From JACJYM01 sp965230495 (lineage in GTDB: Bacteria; Bacteroidota; Bacteroidia; Chitinophagales; Saprospiraceae): a stretch of DNA of 64,000 nucleotides. Below, in pieces: positions 35,668 through 45,171 of the stretch. How positions within the stretch are numbered: position 1 is the first letter of the stretch; each line of letters starts with the position of its first letter. The position numbers and the translations under genes were made by a program. Location: the NCBI GenBank assembly GCA_965230495.1, contig OZ246004.1:3162001-3226000 (forward strand), written 5' to 3'. The notes under the pieces were generated by a model. It had not been told where the DNA came from. It did no database searches and was given only the letters and a program-made list of their open reading frames with translations.

Positions 35668-36444
35668 ATGAAACCACTGATTACTTTAACAACGGACTTT
35701 GGCTCAAAAGAGTTTTATCAAGCACAATTAAAAGCTTCCATATATAGACATAACAGCGAGGCTATTATTTTAGATGTGTCGCATGATGTGGAACCTCATG
35801 ACATTACTCAGGCTGCTTTTTTTGTTAAAAACATCCTTAAGGAAACCCCGGAAAATAGTATTCACATCATAGCGGTTAACAATTTTTATGGAAAAAAGGT
35901 AGAATTTGTTTGTACTAAATGGAAAAACCAATATTTCGTAGCTCCAAATAATGGGGTGTTATCTCTAATTGTTAATAATGGAGATGGAGAATCTACCTAT
36001 TATACTATAGACACTAAAAAAATAGAGAATCCATCGTTGGAAGGAATATTTTCTCATGCTGTTGCATTTTTATCTCATGGACTTCCTTTTAATGAGATAG
36101 GACCTTTATGTGAAAATCTGGTAGCGAAATTGGAGCTAAAGCCAGTAATTACTTCAAGTCAAATTAGGGCAACGATCATTCATGTTGACAGATATGAAAA
36201 TGTGATTGTTAATTTAAAGAGAGAGGAGTTCGAGAAATGGAGAGATGGTCGAACATTTTCTATTTATTACAAACAGAATGACCCAATCACCAATATAAGT
36301 GAACATTTTGGTCAGGTACCAATAGGAGAGGTACTGTGTTACTTTAACACAAATGATTATTTAACAATTGCTATTAATATGGGTAAGGCCAGTAGTTTTC
36401 TCAACTTATTTAGAAATGAAACTATTCAAATTAATTTCTTCTGA
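35668..36444 (+). CDS. SAM hydroxide adenosyltransferase (DUF62 family)
   Basis: The 258-residue protein has the DUF62 pattern: LITLTTDFGSKEFYQAQLK, ILDVSHDVEPHDITQAAFF and FVAPNNGVLSL in the N-terminal domain, then a C-terminal beta-barrel with IHVDRYENVIVNL. Members hydrolyse S-adenosylmethionine to adenosine and methionine; halogenase relatives use halide. The hydroxide type is more likely because the halogenase loop is not apparent, but this is not certain. It overlaps the next gene by one base. Confidence 0.88.
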   Translation: MKPLITLTTDFGSKEFYQAQLKASIYRHNSEAIILDVSHDVEPHDITQAAFFVKNILKETPENSIHIIAVNNFYGKKVEFVCTKWKNQYFVAPNNGVLSLIVNNGDGESTYYTIDTKKIENPSLEGIFSHAVAFLSHGLPFNEIGPLCENLVAKLELKPVITSSQIRATIIHVDRYENVIVNLKREEFEKWRDGRTFSIYYKQNDPITNISEHFGQVPIGEVLCYFNTNDYLTIAINMGKASSFLNLFRNETIQINFF

Positions 36445-36737
36445 TGATTAAAAGAATTGTAAAACTCACTTTCAAAAATGAATTTGTAGAAACATTTTTA
36501 AGAATCTTTGATTTATCAAAGAACAAGATCAGAGCTTTTGAAGGTTGTAATCATTTGGAATTATGGCGACAAACCTCGGATTCCGGTGTTTTTTTTACTT
36601 ATAGCTACTGGGATAGTGAAGAGAGCTTGAATAATTATCGAAATTCTGAATTGTTTAAAAAGACTTGGGCAAAAACGAAAGTTTTATTTGATGATAAACC
36701 ACAGGCTTGGTCTGTTGAAGTGAAGGATAAGTTATGA
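36444..36737 (+). CDS. Antibiotic-biosynthesis-monooxygenase-fold (ABM) protein
   Basis: The 97-residue protein has the ferredoxin-like ABM dimer fold: VKLTFKNEFVETFLRIF, FEGCNHLELWRQ, FFTYSYWDSEESLNNYR and FKKTWAKTKVLFDDKPQAW. These small dimeric proteins act as monooxygenases or as structural partners. It overlaps both neighbours (one base upstream, four downstream), so it is made in step with the DUF62 protein and AroB. Confidence 0.8.
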   Translation: MIKRIVKLTFKNEFVETFLRIFDLSKNKIRAFEGCNHLELWRQTSDSGVFFTYSYWDSEESLNNYRNSELFKKTWAKTKVLFDDKPQAWSVEVKDKL

Positions 36738-37777
36738 TAGTCAATTGCGATAATTATAAGGTCCATTTTAATTCTCCTAAAGGTTATTTCGAAGATTTTT
36801 CCTTTGATAACTATTCCATTACATTCGTAATAGTTGACGAAAATACACTCAAGTATTGTTATCCTAAAATTAGAATTTTTCTACCGCCTCATGAGCTTAT
36901 TCAGATAACGAGTGGTGAAGCCGCAAAGGATATATATACATGTGAATATATTTGGAAGCAAATAAGAGAAAGAAAAGGAGATAGAGAAAGCTTAGTAATA
37001 AATTTAGGTGGTGGAGTTATCGGTGATATGGGAGGATTTTGTGCGGCAACATATATGAGAGGTATTGATTTTATACAAATTCCTACTACCCTTCTGTCCA
37101 TGGTAGATGCTTCTATAGGGGGAAAGTTGGCGGTCAATTTTCAAGGTTCCAAAAATCATATTGGGTTATTCCAAAATCCTAAAGAAATCCTCATTTATAC
37201 AGCGTTTTTAGATACATTATCGGTAAGACAAAGAAGAAATGGTTTTGCAGAAATGCTTAAACATGGTTTAATCAGAAGTAATAATTATTGGAATGCTTTG
37301 TGTAGAAATTCTTTTGAAAGCATTTCCGAAAAGTTAATTATTGAGTCTGTAAACTTCAAAAAAGAAATTGTAGAAGAAGATTTTAAGGAAGTTGGATTAA
37401 GAAAACTTCTGAATTTTGGTCACACTATCGGTCATGGAATAGAGAGTCAGGCGTTAAAAGAAAATTTAAATATTCTTCATGGCGAAGCTGTATTGATAGG
37501 GATGTTCTGCGAGACATACATATCTTTTCAGAGAGGAAGGATAAGCATTGAAGACAAGGATGAAATATTGAATAATCTTTGGTCGATATATCCTTTTGAA
37601 AAGAAGGTTTTAGCCAATAAAGAGGGAATATTTAGTTGGATAATACACGATAAAAAGAACAAGGGAAACAGGATTAATATGGTTTTGCTTGAAGAAATTG
37701 GTAGAGGTATAGTAGATCAAATAGTTTCTAAAGAAGAAATCATATCAGCATTGAGTTTTGCTCAGGAATATGCTTAA
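36734..37777 (+). CDS. aroB: 3-dehydroquinate synthase
   Basis: The 347-residue NAD+/zinc enzyme performs step two of the shikimate pathway. NAD site NLGGGVIGDMGGFCAATYMRG (shortened form GGGVIGDMGGF), PTTLLSMVDASIGGK, and the zinc ligands in FAEMLKHGLI (Glu), NFGHTIGHGIE (His) and LHGEAVLIGM (His) are all present. Length is normal. It overlaps the ABM gene by four bases and is followed 23 bases later by the tryptophan dioxygenase gene. Confidence 0.94.
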   Translation: MIVNCDNYKVHFNSPKGYFEDFSFDNYSITFVIVDENTLKYCYPKIRIFLPPHELIQITSGEAAKDIYTCEYIWKQIRERKGDRESLVINLGGGVIGDMGGFCAATYMRGIDFIQIPTTLLSMVDASIGGKLAVNFQGSKNHIGLFQNPKEILIYTAFLDTLSVRQRRNGFAEMLKHGLIRSNNYWNALCRNSFESISEKLIIESVNFKKEIVEEDFKEVGLRKLLNFGHTIGHGIESQALKENLNILHGEAVLIGMFCETYISFQRGRISIEDKDEILNNLWSIYPFEKKVLANKEGIFSWIIHDKKNKGNRINMVLLEEIGRGIVDQIVSKEEIISALSFAQEYA

Positions 37778-37800
37778 ATTTAACCAACAAATAATGATCC

Positions 37801-38904
37801 ATGACCAAAGAATCAAAGTATTCAGCCGTACACTATAATAACTATTTGGCACTAGATAAAATATTGGATGCCCAACATTTAAGAAGTGCCGCTCTCGGAG
37901 AACCAGCTCACGAAGAAATGTTATTCATTATCACCCACCAGGTGTATGAATTATGGTTCAAACAAATTAATCACGAGCTGTACTCTATTCATAGTATGCT
38001 GGCGACAGATGATGTAGATGAGAGAAATTTGGGAATATTGGTTAACAGATTAGATCGAGTGATTTGTATCCAAGGACTACTTCTTGATCAGATCAAGGTA
38101 ATGGAAACAATGACACCACTTGATTTTTTGGACTTCAGAAATTTTTTATTTCCTGCATCAGGATTCCAAAGTTATCAGTTTAGAGAATTAGAAGTTTTGC
38201 TCGGTCTTAAAAACAAAGATCGACATACTTACAACAATGCTCACTATACGGCGGTATTTAACGAGCAAAAGAAAGAAAGATTAGGCGACTTAGAAAAAGG
38301 AAAAAGTTTGCTTGAATTGGTCGAACTATGGTTAGAGAGAATTCCTTTCTTAGAAATGGGCAATTTTGATTTCGTTGCGGAATATAAAAAGGCAGTGAAT
38401 AATATGCTAGAAAAAGAAAAAGAGGCCATTAGGGAAACGGATATACTTTCTGAAGAGTATAAAGAGATGCGATTGAAAATGTTAGGAGATACGGATACTT
38501 TTTTTGCTTCGGTTTTGGATAGTGAACAACACGAAAACTTGAGGAAGGAAGGACAGGTTAAATTTTCTTATAAAGCTACGATTGCCATGCTCTTCATTAA
38601 CTTATACCGGGATCAGCCTATTTTACAGATGCCTTTTCAATTTTTGAGTAAATTGGCAGAAATAGATGAAAATCTAACGACATGGAGATATAGACATGCT
38701 CAGATGGTGCTAAGAATGTTAGGAAAAAAAATAGGAACAGGAGGATCATCAGGCCATAAATATTTGGCTAAAACAGCAGCAAAACATACTATCTTTGCCG
38801 ACTTACATAATATTAGCACATTACTTATACCACGATCAGAATTACCAATTTTACCGGACGAAGTACTTGCCAAATTAGGATTCTACTTTAACAATCCAAT
38901 GTAA
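37801..38904 (+). CDS. kynA: Tryptophan 2,3-dioxygenase
   Basis: The 367-residue heme enzyme opens the indole ring of tryptophan to give N-formylkynurenine. The substrate-binding helix EMLFIITHQVYELWFKQ and the C-terminal GTGGSSGHKYL loop are unmistakable. It is longer than the roughly 280-residue bacterial form and closer to the animal length. With kmo about 15 kb away this supplies the first and third steps of the kynurenine route, probably for NAD or catabolism. It follows aroB by 23 bases and precedes the DinB-like gene by 6. Confidence 0.94.
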   Translation: MTKESKYSAVHYNNYLALDKILDAQHLRSAALGEPAHEEMLFIITHQVYELWFKQINHELYSIHSMLATDDVDERNLGILVNRLDRVICIQGLLLDQIKVMETMTPLDFLDFRNFLFPASGFQSYQFRELEVLLGLKNKDRHTYNNAHYTAVFNEQKKERLGDLEKGKSLLELVELWLERIPFLEMGNFDFVAEYKKAVNNMLEKEKEAIRETDILSEEYKEMRLKMLGDTDTFFASVLDSEQHENLRKEGQVKFSYKATIAMLFINLYRDQPILQMPFQFLSKLAEIDENLTTWRYRHAQMVLRMLGKKIGTGGSSGHKYLAKTAAKHTIFADLHNISTLLIPRSELPILPDEVLAKLGFYFNNPM

Positions 38905-38910
38905 GGGGTT

Positions 38911-39432
38911 ATGGAATTTAGACTCGACAGATGTGTATCCATTCTTGAAAGAACACCAGATGTACTAAGTACTTTGTTGTCTGGCTTAACACCAGAATTG
39001 ATAAATAACAACGAAGGAGAGAAGACATGGAGTCCATATGATATCATTGGACATCTAATACACGGAGAGAAGACGGATTGGATTCCTAGAGCGATTATCA
39101 TAATGAGTGATGAGCCCAACAAAATTTTTGAACCATTTGACAGATTTGCTCAATTCGAAAATAGTAAAGGGAAGGATATTACAAGCTTATTAATAGAATT
39201 CAGAAAACTTCGAAGGGATAATATTGAAAAACTTAAAGAAATGAATATCTCGAAGGAGAAGCTTAACTCTTGGGGAATACATCCGGACTTTGGAAAGGTA
39301 ACTTTAGGCCAACTTTTGGCAACATGGATGGTACATGATCTAAGTCATATTAACCAAATAACCAGAGTGATGGCAAAAAATTATAAAGAGGAAGTAGGCC
39401 CATGGATTAATTATATTTCTTTTCTAAGATAG
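38911..39432 (+). CDS. DinB-like (YfiT) metal-binding protein
   Basis: This 173-residue four-helix protein of the DinB/YfiT superfamily has three metal-binding histidines: the His in DIIGHLIHGEKTDW, and two in WMVHDLSHINQITRV. The superfamily includes thiol-dependent S-transferases. The substrate is unknown. The 3' end overlaps the convergent pabA gene by 26 bases, so the two are in opposing register. Confidence 0.82.
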   Translation: MEFRLDRCVSILERTPDVLSTLLSGLTPELINNNEGEKTWSPYDIIGHLIHGEKTDWIPRAIIIMSDEPNKIFEPFDRFAQFENSKGKDITSLLIEFRKLRRDNIEKLKEMNISKEKLNSWGIHPDFGKVTLGQLLATWMVHDLSHINQITRVMAKNYKEEVGPWINYISFLR

Positions 39433-40003
39433 GGAGACTAAGGAAATTGGTCATTAATAATTTTCCCATTGGTGTCATAATTGATTCGGGATGAAATTGG
39501 ACGGCATGGGTACTATAAGTTTTGTGCTTTATAGCCATTACCTCTCCAAACTGGTCTATGCAAGTGACTTCTATTTGTGGAGATAAACAAGATTTGTCAA
39601 TAACCCATGAATGATATCTGCCTGCCTTAAATGGCGTTTTTACATGTTGAAATATAGGATTGTTTTTGGTTCTAATAAATATTTCACTTTGAATACCGTG
39701 ATATACGTTTTGAAGATTTATCAGTTTGCACCCAAAAACTTCTCCAATAGCTTGTAGACCAAGACAAACCCCGAAAATATTCTTAGAGGAGGCATACTTG
39801 CCAATTATAGTCTTTATTTGACCAGCTTCATCTGGCAAACCGGGCCCTGGAGATATAATTATATATTGATACTCGACAATTTCAGAAATAGATATCTGGT
39901 CATTTTTTAACACATCAATTTTATGATCAACGATTTCTTCTACAAGCTGAACCAAATTATAGCTAAAAGAATCATAGTTGTCAATCAGGAGAATTTTCTT
40001 CAT
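39407..40003 (-). CDS. pabA: Aminodeoxychorismate/anthranilate synthase glutamine amidotransferase subunit
   Basis: The 198-residue class I amidotransferase has the nucleophile Cys in FGVCLGLQAIGEVF and the His/Glu pair in HAVQFHPESIMTP; it starts MKKILLIDNYDSFSYNLVQ, the family opening. It supplies ammonia from glutamine to a chorismate-using partner. With no trpE or pabB beside it I cannot tell tryptophan from folate use, so the symbol is tentative. I start it at 40003; a longer frame from 40099 would overlap ybeY. It is the last gene of the DUF4175 run. Confidence 0.88.
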   Translation of the reverse strand: MKKILLIDNYDSFSYNLVQLVEEIVDHKIDVLKNDQISISEIVEYQYIIISPGPGLPDEAGQIKTIIGKYASSKNIFGVCLGLQAIGEVFGCKLINLQNVYHGIQSEIFIRTKNNPIFQHVKTPFKAGRYHSWVIDKSCLSPQIEVTCIDQFGEVMAIKHKTYSTHAVQFHPESIMTPMGKLLMTNFLSLPILEKKYN

Positions 40004-40010
40004 AGTAGAA

Positions 40011-40439
40011 CTAAGAGTTGTTTTTCCATAGTGAAATGGCTTTTTCTTCTTCCATTCGCATCTGTTTTTCTTCTTTTTCATTTTTATCATTAAAACCAAT
40101 CAGATGCAAAACACCATGAGCCATTACTCTCAAAAACTCGGATATTTCATGTACCCCAAAGGAAGCGGCATTTTCTAAGACACGATCCAAGGAAACAAAA
40201 ATGTCTCCAGACAACTCGACATTGCTACCATAAGGAAAAGTTATGATGTCAGTGTAATAATCGTGATTTAGATGTTTTCTATTAATCTGAAGTAGATATT
40301 CATCTGAACAGAATATATAGTTCAATTCTTGAATATTCGCCTTATGTAAAGATGCTAGCTCCTCGAGCCAGAATTCAGTCTTTTCTTTGTTAAAAAATGT
40401 TGGAAACTCTACGTCCTCTTTAAAAAAAGAGATAGGCAT
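40011..40439 (-). CDS. ybeY: Endoribonuclease YbeY (16S rRNA maturation), Asp in place of the third metal His
   Basis: The 142-residue metal-dependent RNase acts in 16S rRNA 3' processing and ribosome quality control. The motif is HGVLHLIGFND: H108 and H112 are kept, but the third ligand is D118 rather than His of the canonical HxxxHxxxxxH. Other landmarks are LNHDYYTDIITFPYG and LSGDIFVSLD. The substitution seems common in the phylum as I recall it, so activity is expected. It abuts the RsbW-like gene (0 bases) and ends 7 bases before pabA. Confidence 0.93.
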   Translation of the reverse strand: MPISFFKEDVEFPTFFNKEKTEFWLEELASLHKANIQELNYIFCSDEYLLQINRKHLNHDYYTDIITFPYGSNVELSGDIFVSLDRVLENAASFGVHEISEFLRVMAHGVLHLIGFNDKNEKEEKQMRMEEEKAISLWKNNS

Positions 40440-40841
40440 TTAAGATAATTTAAAGAACATTTTCACTGTGCGGCCATTGTTTTGATATGATACGTTATCA
40501 CACAGTTTTTTCATTATAAAAACACCTCTTCCTCCACAACATTCAACGTTTTCCGGTTTGGTTGGATCAGGCAGAGAGTCGGGATTAAAACCGAAACCCT
40601 CATCACTAACTTTAAAAGCCAAACCCTTAGAAGATTTTTCTAGATTTATTTTTACGTATTTCTTTTCGTCAGAATTATTGCCATGTATAATGGCATTGTT
40701 AACAGCCTCGGTCAAACTAATTAGAATGTCTGGATATCTATCCTTGCAAATAGAAAATTCAGTGGTTAGTCCTTTAAGGTAATTTTCCACCTCTAGGATG
40801 TTATTGGGATTTGAGGCAATTTTTATCATTTTCTTAATCAT
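40440..40841 (-). CDS. RsbW-type anti-sigma-like serine kinase / ATP-binding protein
   Basis: This 133-residue GHKL ATPase (HATPase_c_2) has an N box in LTEAVNNAIIHGN, a G1 box in VSDEGFGFNPDSLPD and a G2 box in GGRGVFIMKKLCD. RsbW/SpoIIAB relatives phosphorylate anti-sigma antagonists or bind partner proteins. No antagonist gene or target sigma factor is adjacent. It sits between DUF4175 and ybeY on the same strand and is probably co-transcribed with them. Confidence 0.85.
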   Translation of the reverse strand: MIKKMIKIASNPNNILEVENYLKGLTTEFSICKDRYPDILISLTEAVNNAIIHGNNSDEKKYVKINLEKSSKGLAFKVSDEGFGFNPDSLPDPTKPENVECCGGRGVFIMKKLCDNVSYQNNGRTVKMFFKLS

Positions 40842-40875
40842 TTATCAATTAAATAAATTATAAGAGTTTTTGTTA

Positions 40876-43800
40876 TTATTTTGATTTTAGAGACTTAAAG
40901 TACTTGTCAACCAAAGACTTATAATAAGGCTTTAAAGAAGGTGATGTAGACTTATAAAGTTCTAATTCTGCTTCTCTTTGTTTCAAGTACTCTTTAATCG
41001 CTGCGGGCATTTCTCGTTTGAAATTTTTCCCCTGTTCACTTTTTCTTTTTTCGTCCCATTCTCTTTGTCTATCGGCTTTATCAGCCTCTAACAATCTGGT
41101 AAGTATATCTTTTTGTCTATTGAGCACTTCGTTGTCAAATCTTTTATTGACAAGATCTGTCTCGACTTTATTCATGTCATCTATAATGTCTTGAAGTTCT
41201 TGACCTCCTTTTCCTTGCTCTTGCTTTTCTTTCTTTGCATCTTGCAATGCTTTTCTAAGGGCAGCTTGCCTGGCAGCTGCCTCACCGAAGTCCTTAGCTG
41301 TTGCTTTACCCTCTTTTGCTTTCTTTTTCAGTCCTTCCATGTCCTTGTTTAAGGATTCTTGACCTTCAGTAATTTTGTCAGAGGGAACTTTACCAGCTTT
41401 TCCCTGACCTTTGCCACCGGGTTTATTACATTGCTGAGACCCTGGCATGCTAGCACCCATTTGTTTCTGCATGTTTTCCATGGATTCTGACAACATAAGA
41501 GCTAAGTCATTAAGATTCGTCATAGCACTTCGTTGAGATTGCTTAGCATTACTCTTATTCCTTTCCTCGAGAAATTCCAAACTTTCTTTAAAGTTGTATT
41601 TAATATTTGCTACTTTCTCAGTAACAAAACTTTCTATTTCAGCAACTCTATTACTAAGAGCTACTAAACTGTCCTCAATTAATCTAAAATCGTCTTTAAA
41701 TTTAAATTGAGTTTGAACCAAATCTACATAACGGGGAGTGTTGATTTGAGTCTTATCAAAATCACCAACTAGCTCTTCTTGATCAAAAGAAAGGGTGACA
41801 ATATTCTCCAGTAATTGCCTTATGGCTTTGAGATCTTCTTCATTTTGCTCTTGCTCCCCACTCTGCATATTAGATTGCAAATTTCCTGCCATATTTTTCA
41901 TTTTTTGGGCAGCACTCTTTTGGGACTTGGCAGCATCTTTATTCTGATCCTGTTCCATTTGCTCTTGACTTTGTTGCATATCCTCTTGAATATCGTCCAT
42001 CTGCTCCTGGTTCTCGTCTTCATCGCCTAGATCTTTTGGAGGACTTAATTCTTTGTTCTTTTCTTGTAATTCATTGAGCTTCTCCTCTATGTCCTTCATT
42101 TCTTCATTAAGGTCCTCTTGTTGTTTTTGTAAATCTTCCTGAGATTCCTTTTGTTCTTCTGTTTTCTTAGCTAAATCTTCCTGCTTTTCAGCCAACTCTT
42201 CCAACTTTTCAATCTGCTCTTTCATTTCCTTCTCCATTTCAAGTTGTTTGAAAAGCTCTTCCAATCTTTCCATATCTTGCTCAAGAATTTCATTATCCAT
42301 TTCCATCTGTTCCATCATTTGGATGGCATCTTCTTTTTCTAATTCTTGAAGCAAATCCTGAATTTTTTCCATCAATTCTTGCTTTTCAGGATCCAGAACC
42401 TTTTCGAATAATTCTTCAAGTTTCTTTTGCTTTTCTAAATCTTGTTGATTCTGTTGATTTAGCTTTTTTTGGGACTCTTTGTTTTGGTCAAAATTTTGTT
42501 TCGCTTGTTCTAATTTGTTTTGAAGTTCTTGTTGTTGTTCTAAGAGTTTTTCAAGTTCTTTTTTGTCTTGAAATTCTAACTCTTTTTTCTGAAGAAGTTT
42601 TTCTCGCATTTTTTTAAACTTCTCTTTCATCTTCTCCAAATCTTTCAAAGAATCATCAAGATTATCTTTGATTTCTTCTTCCTTTTTATCCTGTTCCTCT
42701 TGAAGAGCCTCAAGTGATATTTTTTTCAATGACATAACCGATGTTTTGGCCGATTTGGCACCATTAACACCATCATTATCTTTTACCTCAAAATAATATT
42801 TCAATTGCTGTCCTGGGGCAAGGTCAATTTTATTTGCATCAAAGTTAAAATCATAAGATTGATTCAGTTGATCACTATAATTTATTTGTTCAGAGGAAGA
42901 TGATGTGATCTTACCATCATCACTTATGATTTGATAATGAAACTGTAAAGAACTAAATCCATAGTCATCCGTAATATTTCCAATAAAGTATAGATAGTTT
43001 TCGTCTGAGCTATCTGCAAAGGATTCTACTTGAATAGTTGGATATTGATCCTTAATAACATTAATTCTATATGATATAGAATCCGGCTCAGGTATTCTTT
43101 CATTTTGGATATATATCCGATATGCTAAATCATCTCTTACCTTTTTGGAGGTAGTAAATAGACCTTCTTTTTCTTCAAGAGATGCGATCGCATTATTCGC
43201 CCTAAATTTTAATTCATCCGTATTCTTTGTGTGGAATTGCCACCGAAGAACGGTTCCTTCAGGAACAATAAAATCACCAATGTTATCCAGTTTTTCGTTT
43301 TTTCGCTTGATATATCTAGGATAATTCAAGTCGACGGAAAAGTCCGTTAAACTTGGCTTTTCAATTACTTCCAAAGTATAGGAAATACCAGTTACAATTC
43401 CTGAAGTGACACGAAAATCTATATCTTTTTCGACATTTTTGAAAGTATAAGAAAACTGAGAAGCACTCTTTTTATTCATTTGGTACGAAAATCCGTCAAT
43501 TTCAACAAACACCTCATTAGGTAAGGCATCGCCTTCAATATCAATATCTAATGTATAATCTTGATATTGTACGACCTCCAGGTTTTCCTTATTCAATTTA
43601 AACGAAAATGGAGCTTCTCTTTCGAAGTCCTTATTGTTATTAATTATTCTATGAGTACTATCTGTAATAATAGAAGGGGCGGCAAAAATCAAAACAACTA
43701 AGGTAAGCAACGGAGGAAGAGCGTACTTTAAATACTTACGGTTCTTCTTTAAATCAATTGCTTTTTTAAAGGGAATAAGACTTATTTCATTTGTTTTTTG

Positions 43801-44202
43801 ATCTATACTTGCTTCTATTAGATAATTAGAATGTATATCATTTTGCTTTTTCAATTGTAACACATTAAGGAGCTTGTCTTTGATGTCAGAAAAATGAGTT
43901 CCAATTATGTTGGCGGCTTGCTCATAGCTAATGGTGTTGCCTAATCTAAAATATTTGATAATAGGAACGAAAATCCATCGAAACGTAGAGATTAAGCTTA
44001 AACCAATAAACCCGAAAAATAATACTTTCCGAATTTGTTGACTGAAGTAAAAGAAATGTTCGAGAACATTAAATGTGATAAATAAGGCAAGAACAAGACC
44101 TATGGAATAAAGAATGCCTCTGAAAAGTTGATTGACATAAAATTTTCTGATGAACTTATCTAGTTTTTCAACCAATAGTTCATAACTACCTTGATTACTC
44201 AT
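40876..44202 (-). CDS. DUF4175 large membrane protein with a long coiled coil
   Basis: The 1108-residue protein has hydrophobic segments near residues 27-47, 57-77 and 157-176. A beta-rich Ig-like region fills roughly residues 200-500, a Gln/Glu/Lys coiled coil spans about 505-780, and a mostly helical basic C terminus closes it. The family is large and largely confined to Bacteroidota, and is thought to be envelope-associated; function is unknown. It heads the run with the RsbW-like ATPase, ybeY and pabA. A second long helical block (about 950-1050) is Gln/Lys-rich. The frame is intact throughout. Confidence 0.85.
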   Translation of the reverse strand: MSNQGSYELLVEKLDKFIRKFYVNQLFRGILYSIGLVLALFITFNVLEHFFYFSQQIRKVLFFGFIGLSLISTFRWIFVPIIKYFRLGNTISYEQAANIIGTHFSDIKDKLLNVLQLKKQNDIHSNYLIEASIDQKTNEISLIPFKKAIDLKKNRKYLKYALPPLLTLVVLIFAAPSIITDSTHRIINNNKDFEREAPFSFKLNKENLEVVQYQDYTLDIDIEGDALPNEVFVEIDGFSYQMNKKSASQFSYTFKNVEKDIDFRVTSGIVTGISYTLEVIEKPSLTDFSVDLNYPRYIKRKNEKLDNIGDFIVPEGTVLRWQFHTKNTDELKFRANNAIASLEEKEGLFTTSKKVRDDLAYRIYIQNERIPEPDSISYRINVIKDQYPTIQVESFADSSDENYLYFIGNITDDYGFSSLQFHYQIISDDGKITSSSSEQINYSDQLNQSYDFNFDANKIDLAPGQQLKYYFEVKDNDGVNGAKSAKTSVMSLKKISLEALQEEQDKKEEEIKDNLDDSLKDLEKMKEKFKKMREKLLQKKELEFQDKKELEKLLEQQQELQNKLEQAKQNFDQNKESQKKLNQQNQQDLEKQKKLEELFEKVLDPEKQELMEKIQDLLQELEKEDAIQMMEQMEMDNEILEQDMERLEELFKQLEMEKEMKEQIEKLEELAEKQEDLAKKTEEQKESQEDLQKQQEDLNEEMKDIEEKLNELQEKNKELSPPKDLGDEDENQEQMDDIQEDMQQSQEQMEQDQNKDAAKSQKSAAQKMKNMAGNLQSNMQSGEQEQNEEDLKAIRQLLENIVTLSFDQEELVGDFDKTQINTPRYVDLVQTQFKFKDDFRLIEDSLVALSNRVAEIESFVTEKVANIKYNFKESLEFLEERNKSNAKQSQRSAMTNLNDLALMLSESMENMQKQMGASMPGSQQCNKPGGKGQGKAGKVPSDKITEGQESLNKDMEGLKKKAKEGKATAKDFGEAAARQAALRKALQDAKKEKQEQGKGGQELQDIIDDMNKVETDLVNKRFDNEVLNRQKDILTRLLEADKADRQREWDEKRKSEQGKNFKREMPAAIKEYLKQREAELELYKSTSPSLKPYYKSLVDKYFKSLKSK

Positions 44203-44367
44203 ACAATCTTATCCCTTTTACAATTTGTTTTAACGATCCTAGTTTCAAATTAATTCCATGAATATCAAATATTAAGGAAACTTTAGGAATATAATTCTAG
44301 TTTAAGGATTTTACAGCTATATTAAAACGTCAACACGAGTAATTGTTTAAGTTGATAAAGAAAAATT

Positions 44368-45171
44368 ATGAAGAACTATTTGGAGATAAACAGGAATTCC
44401 TGGAATAATAGATTAGCAACTCATTTAAATTCGGAGTTCTATGATATAAAAGGGTTTTTAGAAGGAAGGACTTCATTAAAAAGTATTGAATTAGATTTGT
44501 TAGGCGATGTTACGAATAAGAAAATACTTCACTTACAATGTCATTTTGGACAGGATACTATTTCGCTGAGTCGATTAGGAGCTCAGGTGACGGGAGTCGA
44601 TTTATCAGATAAAGCAATAGAAAAGGCAGTAGAACTGGCTAAGAAATGCGATAGTGATTCGAATTTTATCTGTTGTGATGTCTATGATTTGAAAAACAAG
44701 TTGGATGATAAATTTGATATCGTTTATACAACATATGGAACCATTTCATGGTTACCAGATCTCAATAAATGGGCAGATATTATTTCTCATTACTTAAAAC
44801 CAAACGGCCAGTTCGTTTTTGTTGAGTTTCATCCTGTGGTATGGATGTTTGATGACAATATGGAAAAGATTTACTACCCGTATTTTAATAAAGAAGCGAT
44901 AGTAGAGGAGGAACAAGGAACCTACGCTGATAGATCTGCAGATATTAAGCAAGAATATGTATGTTGGAATCACGGAATATCGGAAGTAATGAATAGTTTG
45001 ATCCAAAAAGAGCTGTCAATTGAGCTATTTAACGAATATGACTATGCTCCTTATTCTTTTGTTAATGGAATGGTAGAAGCAGAAACAGGAAGATATAGGA
45101 TTCAAAACTTTGGAGATAAAGCTCCCCTAGTATATGCTATACGGGCTCGTAAATCATATAGCGATGAATAA
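44368..45171 (+). CDS. Class I SAM-dependent methyltransferase
   Basis: This 267-residue methyltransferase has a clear SAM-binding motif I ILHLQCHFGQDTISLSRLG, motif II VTGVDLSDKAIEKAVELA, and an acidic loop FDIVYTTYGTISWLPD. The substrate is unknown. Its stop overlaps the acetyltransferase start by 8 bases; the two are probably translated together. About 165 bases upstream hold no gene and no clear promoter. Confidence 0.88.
   Translation: MKNYLEINRNSWNNRLATHLNSEFYDIKGFLEGRTSLKSIELDLLGDVTNKKILHLQCHFGQDTISLSRLGAQVTGVDLSDKAIEKAVELAKKCDSDSNFICCDVYDLKNKLDDKFDIVYTTYGTISWLPDLNKWADIISHYLKPNGQFVFVEFHPVVWMFDDNMEKIYYPYFNKEAIVEEEQGTYADRSADIKQEYVCWNHGISEVMNSLIQKELSIELFNEYDYAPYSFVNGMVEAETGRYRIQNFGDKAPLVYAIRARKSYSDE

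Noticed and set aside
39407..40099. Longer pabA start at 40099
   Set aside because: The extra 32 residues are Lys-rich, overlap ybeY, and precede the family start MKKILLIDNYDSF.
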